From Deltaproteobacteria bacterium (GTDB taxonomy: Bacteria > Desulfobacterota > DSM-4660 > Desulfatiglandales > HGW-15): a DNA stretch of 6,562 bases. Location of the stretch: positions 1 through 6,562 of the forward strand of contig JAFGPH010000009.1 of NCBI GenBank assembly GCA_016926135.1, written 5' to 3'. Below, one piece after another: positions 1 through 5,442 of the stretch (the first letter of the stretch is position 1; each line of letters begins with the position of its first letter). The notes below the pieces were generated by a model, which worked only from the letters and a program-made list of their open reading frames with translations, searched no databases and had not been told where the DNA came from. The translations under genes were made by a program, and so were the position numbers.

Positions 1-33
1 AAGGAGAAGGAAAAGGCCGGAGGTGGGGCATGA
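1..33 (+). CDS. C-terminal tail of upstream gene, probably the ABC exporter ATPase subunit (partial)
   Basis: Reading from base 1 in frame 1 gives ten codons, KEKEKAGGGA, followed by TGA at 31-33. The stop overlaps the permease start as ATGA (30-33), the usual sign of translational coupling between subunits of one transporter. A charged, low-complexity tail fits the C-terminus of an ABC ATPase, and the gene before an ABC-2 permease is very often its ATPase. The identity is therefore inferred from position only, since no catalytic motif lies inside the window. It could instead be another upstream protein, or the frame could be open by chance because it is so short. Confidence 0.5.
   Translation, partial: KEKEKAGGGA
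19..26 (+). promoter_or_regulatory. Shine-Dalgarno site of the ABC-2 permease
   Basis: GGAGGTGG lies five bases (counted from the end of GGAGGT) before the ATG at 30. It supports ATG 30 over the second ATG two codons later at 36. It also argues against an overlapping out-of-frame start at GTG 23, which lies inside this site. Confidence 0.65.
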
Positions 34-767
34 AGATGGGAATAGCCTTCTGGAATATCCTGATGAAGGACATGCGGACCTATTACCTGAAGCCTCCCAA
101 CGTGAGTTGGGGTTTGATCTTCCCCCTCGCGTGGACGGGCATGTTTTTCATCAAGTCCGGCAGCGGGCTCGAAAGCGTTATCGATCTGCTTCCAGGTGTC
201 GTGGCCATCTCCATCCTCTTCGGGACCACGTCCCTGCTCGCGGTCACGGTGACCTTCGAGAAAAAGGGAAGGTCCTTCGACCGCCTTCTGCTGGCCCCCA
301 TATCCCTGGAACTCCTGATGCTGGCCAAGACCTCCGGCGCGATCTTTTTCGGCACGATCAATGCCCTGGTCCCCATCGTTCTGGCGGCCTTTCTGGCCGA
401 TCTGTCTCAGGTCTCCTGGGGCACGGCCATCCCCGCCATCGTCCTCATCGCCGTGAGTTCCACCTTTTTGGGGCTGTTTATTGCCGTCTCGGTGAGCGAG
501 GTGTTCGAGGCCCAGACCTTTTCCAACTTCTTCCGCTTCCCCATGATCTTCCTCTGCGGCCTCTTCTTCCCTGTTGACCATCTGCCGGTCTTTATCCGGC
601 CTGTCTCCTACATCTTTCCGCTCACTTACGGGGCCGATATCCTGCACGGCGCCTTCGGCGCTAAGAACGCGATGCCCTATACAAGCGATTTCGTACTCCT
701 TGCCGCGTTCTGCGTAGCCCTGTTCCTCGTCAGCCTCCGCAACATCAAGCGCAAGTGGATTTTGTGA
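30..767 (+). CDS. ABC-2 type transporter permease
   Basis: This 245-residue integral membrane protein is the expected length for the membrane subunit of an ABC-2 exporter (ABC2_membrane family, related to NodJ and DrrB permeases). Such proteins pair with an ATPase in the inner membrane and export drugs, lipids or polysaccharides; the substrate cannot be told from this sequence. About six hydrophobic segments are visible, near residues 24-42, 55-75, 103-123, 131-153, 167-185 and 222-238. The cytoplasmic loop FEKKGRSFDRLLLAPIS (76-92) matches the conserved E-R-x-x-G...L-x-x-P-I-S coupling loop of the family. FLCGLFFPVDHLP (174-186) followed by FPLTYGADIL (196-205) is the characteristic C-terminal signature. 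The ATG at 30 has a strong ribosome site and overlaps the stop of the preceding gene, so the two were probably made together. The family call is secure and the cargo is unknown. Confidence 0.93.
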   Translation: MKMGIAFWNILMKDMRTYYLKPPNVSWGLIFPLAWTGMFFIKSGSGLESVIDLLPGVVAISILFGTTSLLAVTVTFEKKGRSFDRLLLAPISLELLMLAKTSGAIFFGTINALVPIVLAAFLADLSQVSWGTAIPAIVLIAVSSTFLGLFIAVSVSEVFEAQTFSNFFRFPMIFLCGLFFPVDHLPVFIRPVSYIFPLTYGADILHGAFGAKNAMPYTSDFVLLAAFCVALFLVSLRNIKRKWIL

Positions 768-789
768 TTGCCGCTCATTCCCTTCCTTG

Positions 790-818
790 TTGACGGACAC
801 CTCCATATCTGTTAGTTT
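790..818 (+). promoter_or_regulatory. Weak candidate sigma-70-like promoter
   Basis: TTGACG at 790-795 matches the -35 consensus at five of six positions. Seventeen bases later TAGTTT (813-818) matches the -10 consensus at only three. It lies in the only sizeable gap of the window, before the helicase module, where a promoter is expected. The -10 is poor, and the site overlaps the inverted repeat at 794-845, which could then act as an operator. This is a suggestion only. Confidence 0.2.
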
Positions 819-845
819 TAGTTAATCTTTTCTAACGGATGTCCG
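794..845 (+). repeat. Imperfect inverted repeat in the intergenic gap
   Basis: CGGACA (794-799) is the exact reverse complement of TGTCCG (840-845), and GTTAG (811-815) pairs with CTAAC (832-836). The inner stem can extend to eight pairs (808-815 with 832-839, one of them T-G), leaving an eight-base bulge on the left side. The AT-rich loop 816-831 is flanked by T runs. TTAGTT is repeated in tandem at 812-817 and 818-823. There is no T tract after the right arm, so it does not look like an intrinsic terminator. It may be an operator, a leader RNA structure or a chance pairing. The rest of the gap 768-896 shows nothing else recognisable. Confidence 0.5.
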
Positions 846-896
846 CTCTAGTCGATCAGAAGATAACCGGTCCTTTGAAACGTCACGCAGGCCAAG

Positions 897-1121
897 ATGA
901 AGAATTTCGCCAAGAGTATTCTCAACTACTTTGCCGCGTTCAATGAGACCAGGTTTCGATTCAGCCGCAAGCTGCCTTATGAGTGGTCGAATGACTCTTT
1001 CACATTGGATCTCTCAGTTTTCCCTGCTTTCGAGCAGCAGCTCATTGAAGTGGTAGCCCAGGGTTCGCCCTTTCGCTTTGAAGTGAGCAAGGAACAGCAT
1101 AGCGTCAGGGATCGACCCTGA
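897..1121 (+). CDS. N-terminal segment of the helicase-nuclease, in a separate frame (74 codons)
   Basis: The ORF starts at ATG 897 with a weak AGG (889-891) upstream. An in-frame TGA at 876-878 leaves no earlier start. The product begins MKNFAKSILNYFAAFNETRF and contains the mixed hydrophobic/polar stretch LPYEWSNDSFTLDLSVFPAF near residues 26-45. It has no membrane segment and no motif typical of a complete small protein. It ends at CCC TGA (1116-1121), one base out of frame with the large helicase ORF, which is already open from 1087. Its ending (SVRDRP) looks like out-of-frame tail, while the other frame over the same bases reads SGIDPEAIR directly into the helicase. I therefore read it as the displaced first domain of that protein and not an independent gene. 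A real small protein translationally coupled to the helicase remains possible. Confidence 0.6.
   Translation: MKNFAKSILNYFAAFNETRFRFSRKLPYEWSNDSFTLDLSVFPAFEQQLIEVVAQGSPFRFEVSKEQHSVRDRP
1105..1121 (+). promoter_or_regulatory. Possible shifty stop CCC TGA inside a perfect small hairpin
   Basis: The first ORF ends CCC TGA (1116-1121). A +1 slip of the proline tRNA from CCC to CCT would continue in the helicase frame as GAG GCC ATC AGA ATG. TCAGGG (1105-1110) and CCCTGA (1116-1121) are exact reverse complements around the five-base loop ATCGA. Thus the proline codon and the stop form one arm, and an AGGG lies five bases before the slip codon. This recalls the prfB shifty stop, but the spacing is longer than the three bases there. 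It may equally be the place where an indel arose. Function is unproven. Confidence 0.35.
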
Positions 1122-1123
1122 GG
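1119..1123 (+). promoter_or_regulatory. Possible Shine-Dalgarno site for restart at ATG 1132
   Basis: TGAGG lies eight bases before ATG 1132 and overlaps the stop codon of the 74-codon ORF. Ribosomes that finish the first ORF could therefore restart on the large ORF without any frameshift. The match is short (GAGG core), so this is a competing explanation and not a firm site. Confidence 0.35.
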
Positions 1124-1131
1124 CCATCAGA

Positions 1132-4100
1132 ATGGCCTTGCTGAGCAGTCTTGAAGGCAGTCTCGGCAAGAACTTTCTGGATGCCCTGGTGGAACAAAGA
1201 AAGGAGCAATTAAGGGGAGTCCTGCAAGACATCGCTCCTGATGAGTTGAATGCATCAGCGCTCACTGAGGCGTTGCGGGAATACAACCTTGCATTCAGGA
1301 AACGAACTCTTGAAGTTCTGGTCGAGGTGCAGGATCGAAAGATCAAGGATCTTCAGTCGGAACTCGGCTTCACCAACGTGCCTCCAACCTCTTTCAATCC
1401 TCAACGGGAGGCGCAACACCTTTTTAGCGAGATTCAGAGAATAGCCGAAGGCGAGAACACCTCCGCAGGCTATCTTGAAAAGGTAGCGACGCACTTAGCA
1501 CAGCAACCCTTTCAGTTCGTCATGTTTGATCTCCACGCCGTGCTACGACGCTACCTCCAACTCATAGGCACACAGACCTTATATCTATTCTTTCATGAAA
1601 TTTCCAAAGAGGACCAAAAGTACCCCCTATTCTCTGTTGAAGTAGGCTTGAACGATAAAGGGGAAGTCATGGTCCTGGAGGGTGTGCGAGGGGTTCTCCT
1701 GCTGAATACACCGGCCATCAACAACTTCGAATTCGATACGATCCTGACCACTCCAAGGGCCTGCCGCTTCGATGAAGGCCATGTCGAGCTCTCCGGTATA
1801 GAGAGGTTTCTCCAGGCCAAATACAATGTGTCTGATCATTTCCTGCTGGTTCCCCGGTTCCGCCCTCTCATACGGGAAGACCTGCCTGTTATCCATTACA
1901 GGATCGGTCTTCAGGCAGTGCGTGAGGAGGATCGTAGAATCCTCGATTATTCGGAGTTGATCACAAGCCTCGATAGTGGCGCGGGCAACAAGTTCATCGA
2001 ATTGATATCGGGTTATGTGGAAGGCAACGTGGAGAGTACCGCCGACGAGGTGGAAAAGGCTTACAGAACAGACTACCCCCGGCAATCCGGCGAGAGATTG
2101 GCTCCAAGGCGTTTGATGGTTCCCTTCAGCCTGAATGAAAGCCAGAAGAAGATCCTTGCGGCTGTCGATAACGGGAAGAACCGTATCATCGTAGTGGACG
2201 GTCCCCCTGGAACAGGGAAATCCTATACGATCTGCGCGATTGTGTACCTGGCGAACCAACTGGGCAGGTCAGTGGTCATCACGTCTCACAAAAAGCAGGC
2301 CCTGGACGTAATCGATCAAGCGCTCAGCGAGCGGTTCAAGCGACTTCACCCCCGCGCGAAACCCTCGGTTCTCCGGCTTGAGAAGACCAAGGGTCCTGCG
2401 AGCCTGAACAGGTTCGAGAATACCCTTTCAGCCCCGGTAATCAACGCTGCCAGGGCAAGGGCCCAGGCACTTAACCGTGAAGCCGTGGATCGAGACCGTG
2501 AGCGCCTCCATCAAGAGATCAAGGACTCGGTCAGCCGCTTCTGGGCTACCGCAGGCCTCTATGAACCATCTGTCCGCAAAGCCTTCGAATGGGCTCAAAT
2601 GGCAGAGTCGCCAGATGGGGGTGGGGTTAAGTGGTCTGAGGCAGTCCCGCCCCGACTTCCTGAAGGGATCCGTGTGGATGTCAATCGGATTCGAGATCTG
2701 GCGCAGAAGCTTGGTAACTCAACTCTGAGGGTGTCCCTTGACTCGCTCACTGCCTTGTTCGATCGCCGAGACCGGCTTGAGAACCTATTGGCCCAGTGCG
2801 ACCTCCTGAGTCAAATCGGCTCCACCTTTCCAAAAGGGGCGCTCACGAGGGTCTCTTCCGTTCCGGAGGAGCTAAGTGGTCTAAAGGGCCTGCTGAACCG
2901 GTTGTCAGGCTACCTTGAGCCGGAGGCAAGGCTTGGCGAAATTTCCAGGGGGGGCATTGAGGTCGAGGTCCTTGCTTCATCTGGAGAAGAATGGCTGTTG
3001 CCATACAAGGCCATAGAAAAGATCCGTGAGCATCTCTTGCGTCTGGTCGAACTTGAAACCAAGTTCCTGGGGAAAGTTTTCAAGAGCAAGGAAATCCGTC
3101 GGATCATACAATCGCTTGAAAATGAAGGTCCGCAAATTGCGGAATGGGTGAGGGAGAAAGGCAGCAGAGATACTCTTGCCCAAATCGAAGGGACCATCCG
3201 GCATGTAGACGAATGGCATAAGAAACTGCCTTTCCTCACCAGGGACTTCCTGTTCGCAGGCATTCGTCAATGCAGCACTGAAGAGCTGGAAGCCCTCATT
3301 AGAAGGCTTTTCAGTCTGGAGTTCAGCCCGCTCCTCAGCCTCATCTCGCAGTTTGTCGGCAAGCCGCTTTCGGAAATGACCTTTGCCGAACTTACCGAAA
3401 GTGCCGACATTATGGGGCGTATCAAGGAGTGCCTTGCGCTTCAGAGCGAGATCGAGCCCTTCGCGCGCCTTTTGGGCATGGGAATGGAGGATCTCCCTCG
3501 CCTCTACGCCTCTCTCAAGCAGGCTCAGGATCTCGTTGGCGTTATGGGGCAGGAAGATCTGGCGGCCCTGACCATCCTTTTCCGTTACTATGCGCCCCTC
3601 CTCGGAAGTGCGGGTGTGGAATCGGGCGAGCTGTCCACCCTTGGTCGCCTTGCCTCAAACAGGGAAAGCTCGGAGCAGTTTTTTCGATTCGTGCAACTCC
3701 ATGCAGAGCTTTCCTCCCTTGCCCCTGCCGTACCCCCGTCTCAGGCTCAACTGGACGACTATTTCACCAAATCTCAGAAGCTTCTGGAGCACGGATCCGA
3801 TCTTCGTCTGAGCAACCTCATGAACCATGCGGCGGACGTTCAGCGTATCCAGACCGCGTTGTTTTCAGGCAAGCGCATCACCGAGACCCAGGCCCGCGTT
3901 CTCCTTGGAAGCCTTTCCTGCGTCATTTCTGAGCCTGGATTGATCTCCCAATACTTCCCCATGGAGCCCGACATGTTCGACCTGCTCGTCATCGACGAGG
4001 CAAGTCAGGTCTCCATTGCGGAGTCCATCTCACTTATGGTGCGCGCACGGCAGACGATCGTGTTCGGGGATGAACTCCAGTATGGGGCAGTGGGAGCCGT

Positions 4101-5430
4101 CAATGTTTCCGAACGCTATTCCTCTCACTATTTCAAGAACATTCTCCGCGACTACGCGCTGGATCGGAATCTCGCCATTTCGGATGAAGAAAAGGAGAGG
4201 ATTGCCCGCGAGGTATCGGAGACCCCGGCGGAAGATGACGAGGAATCCAGCCACTATCTGCCACTTGAACCGGGAACCCGTGAATGGCTCAAGACCTTCA
4301 GCGTTCGCACCTCCACCCTGGCCTTTGCCAAGGCTCTCAGAAATTACTCCGAATCCCTGAACGTCCATTTCCGAAGTTTTCCTGAGATCATCAGCTACTC
4401 AAACGATTTCTTCTACCGGGAGAGTCAAATCGATCTCGTGCCCAACCGCATCCGGACGAAACCCATCCGGGAAGTGCTCCGGTTCATCAAGGTGGAGACC
4501 AAGGGGTTGTCCGGCAGGAACGTCAATCTTGATGAGATCGAAGCGATTCAGAAGGATATCGAGGAGGCGCTCCGAAACGGTTACAAGGGAACCATAGGCG
4601 TCATATGCTCTTTTCGGGAGCAGGCCGGCCGCATGGAGGAGATGTTCCGCAAGGAAATGGAGATCTACCCTGACCTCGTGCGCAACCACAGGTTCACCAT
4701 CTGGTTTGTGGGGGATGTGCAGGGCGAGGAACGCGACATGGTCTACTACTCCTTTGTCCAGGACAAGAAGATCGACAATGCGGACCTTCGGACCATCTAT
4801 CCCATCCTGGGAGGCACGGCAGACAACATCCGCCGCCTCAAGATGCAGCGACTCAACGTGGGATTCAGCCGCGCCAAGGATGTTATGGTCTTTGTCCACA
4901 GCATGCCGCTCTCCGATTACAGCGACACGCGGCTTGGGGATGCCTTGCGCCATTACGAAAAGCTCCTTCGGACGGCGCAGGATCATTATGTGGAAAATGA
5001 GAGCATCTTCGGATCACCGGCGGAAAAGGAGCTCTACAGCCTTATCGTGCAAACGCCCTTTTTCCGGGAAAACCGGGACAGATTGAGGCTCATTGCCCAA
5101 TTCGAGATCGGCAAGTACATCCGCGAGGAGTACCACAGGAACATCCCGAAATACCGGGTCGATTTCCTGCTCACCCTCTCCGATGGGGGCAAAGAGAAAT
5201 CCCTGATCATCGAATACGACGGCGTGGAATTTCATACAAAAAACCCGGATCTGGTGACCAAACACAACTTCGACCGGGAATACCTGGAATACGATGCCGA
5301 GCGGCAACTGGAACTGGAAAGCTATGGCTATTCCTTTCTCCGGATCAACAAGTTCTCCCTGGTTCCGGACCGAGAGGGTAAGACTTCGTTGGACATGCTG
5401 AATGATCTACTGGTTCGAAGTCTCCAGTAG
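1132..5430 (+). CDS. Large Upf1-like SF1 helicase with C-terminal Vsr/DUF559-like nuclease domain
   Basis: This 1432-residue protein is a predicted ATP-driven DNA or RNA helicase/translocase fused to a nuclease, acting in the cytoplasm. Visible helicase motifs are LNESQ (334-338, Q-motif-like), Walker A GPPGTGKS (357-364), Ia TSHKKQALD (384-392), II DEASQ (955-959), III GDELQ (979-983), IV HFRSFPEI (1079-1086), V GDVQGEERD (1194-1202) and VI RLNVGFSRAK (1240-1249, with R1247 as likely arginine finger). A mostly helical insert of about 500 residues (roughly 400-900) separates motifs Ia and II. The C-terminus holds SPAEKEL (1295-1301), VDFLL (1343-1347), IEYDG...H (1360-1368), D1381, R1391 and FLR (1402-1404), the layout of Vsr/DUF559/MTES_1575 nucleases. 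Residues 80-330 are an unassigned mixed region. The start at ATG 1132 is only the first ATG; coding character begins upstream. The AlbA_2-ATPase gene follows after 12 bases. Helicase-Vsr fusions occur in anti-phage systems such as Hhe, so a defence role is inferred. Repair is an alternative. Confidence 0.88.
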   Translation: MALLSSLEGSLGKNFLDALVEQRKEQLRGVLQDIAPDELNASALTEALREYNLAFRKRTLEVLVEVQDRKIKDLQSELGFTNVPPTSFNPQREAQHLFSEIQRIAEGENTSAGYLEKVATHLAQQPFQFVMFDLHAVLRRYLQLIGTQTLYLFFHEISKEDQKYPLFSVEVGLNDKGEVMVLEGVRGVLLLNTPAINNFEFDTILTTPRACRFDEGHVELSGIERFLQAKYNVSDHFLLVPRFRPLIREDLPVIHYRIGLQAVREEDRRILDYSELITSLDSGAGNKFIELISGYVEGNVESTADEVEKAYRTDYPRQSGERLAPRRLMVPFSLNESQKKILAAVDNGKNRIIVVDGPPGTGKSYTICAIVYLANQLGRSVVITSHKKQALDVIDQALSERFKRLHPRAKPSVLRLEKTKGPASLNRFENTLSAPVINAARARAQALNREAVDRDRERLHQEIKDSVSRFWATAGLYEPSVRKAFEWAQMAESPDGGGVKWSEAVPPRLPEGIRVDVNRIRDLAQKLGNSTLRVSLDSLTALFDRRDRLENLLAQCDLLSQIGSTFPKGALTRVSSVPEELSGLKGLLNRLSGYLEPEARLGEISRGGIEVEVLASSGEEWLLPYKAIEKIREHLLRLVELETKFLGKVFKSKEIRRIIQSLENEGPQIAEWVREKGSRDTLAQIEGTIRHVDEWHKKLPFLTRDFLFAGIRQCSTEELEALIRRLFSLEFSPLLSLISQFVGKPLSEMTFAELTESADIMGRIKECLALQSEIEPFARLLGMGMEDLPRLYASLKQAQDLVGVMGQEDLAALTILFRYYAPLLGSAGVESGELSTLGRLASNRESSEQFFRFVQLHAELSSLAPAVPPSQAQLDDYFTKSQKLLEHGSDLRLSNLMNHAADVQRIQTALFSGKRITETQARVLLGSLSCVISEPGLISQYFPMEPDMFDLLVIDEASQVSIAESISLMVRARQTIVFGDELQYGAVGAVNVSERYSSHYFKNILRDYALDRNLAISDEEKERIAREVSETPAEDDEESSHYLPLEPGTREWLKTFSVRTSTLAFAKALRNYSESLNVHFRSFPEIISYSNDFFYRESQIDLVPNRIRTKPIREVLRFIKVETKGLSGRNVNLDEIEAIQKDIEEALRNGYKGTIGVICSFREQAGRMEEMFRKEMEIYPDLVRNHRFTIWFVGDVQGEERDMVYYSFVQDKKIDNADLRTIYPILGGTADNIRRLKMQRLNVGFSRAKDVMVFVHSMPLSDYSDTRLGDALRHYEKLLRTAQDHYVENESIFGSPAEKELYSLIVQTPFFRENRDRLRLIAQFEIGKYIREEYHRNIPKYRVDFLLTLSDGGKEKSLIIEYDGVEFHTKNPDLVTKHNFDREYLEYDAERQLELESYGYSFLRINKFSLVPDREGKTSLDMLNDLLVRSLQ

Positions 5431-5433
5431 ACC

Positions 5434-5440
5434 TGGTGAG
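5434..5440 (+). promoter_or_regulatory. Ribosome site of the AlbA_2-ATPase gene
   Basis: TGGTGAG, with GGTGA matching the 3' part of the full Shine-Dalgarno complement, ends two bases before ATG 5443. It lies in the 12-base gap after the helicase stop. It supports this start and translation from the same transcript. Confidence 0.45.
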
Positions 5441-5442
5441 AC

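Larger units (their letters stand above)
897..5430 (+). pseudogene. Possible single helicase-nuclease gene split by a +1 frame change
   Basis: The 897 and 1132 ORFs are proposed to be one coding unit of about 1510 residues. Moving from the first frame to the second needs one base to be skipped, anywhere between about 1087 and 1119. If the skip were at the stop (CCC-T-GAG), the protein would run 74 codons, then E-A-I-R, then the 1432 residues from Met 1132. The remaining 4.3 kb has no stop and keeps every helicase and nuclease motif, so a long-dead pseudogene is unlikely. A sequencing or assembly indel, a recent frameshift, or programmed frameshifting all fit better. This entry records the composite and should not be counted as a further gene. 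Confidence 0.45.

Noticed and set aside
23..577. 184-codon + strand ORF overlapping the permease
   Set aside because: It starts at a GTG inside the permease ribosome site, and its product is arginine/proline/histidine-rich out-of-frame translation. The overlapping frame encodes a clear ABC-2 permease.
812..823. Tandem TTAGTT repeat as a CRISPR or iteron array
   Set aside because: There are only two six-base units, with no spacers and no further copies, so it is probably chance in an AT-rich loop.
794..845. Rho-independent terminator for the exporter operon
   Set aside because: The hairpin is imperfect, has a 16-base loop and is followed by CTCTAGTCGATC instead of a T run.
1627..2259. 210-codon minus-strand ORF inside the helicase gene
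   Set aside because: It is antisense to conserved helicase coding including Walker A, with no recognisable domain and no ribosome site that I could find.
3429..3932. 167-codon + strand ORF inside the helicase insert
   Set aside because: It is a different frame of the helicase gene with arginine/proline/serine-rich composition typical of a shadow ORF.
4399..4986. 195-codon minus-strand ORF inside the helicase gene
   Set aside because: It is antisense to motifs V and VI. It is open because of the codon bias of the sense strand and has no family resemblance.
1132..5430. Degraded pseudogene
   Set aside because: All helicase and nuclease motifs are intact and there is no internal stop over 1432 codons, so the main ORF appears functional despite the N-terminal frame break.
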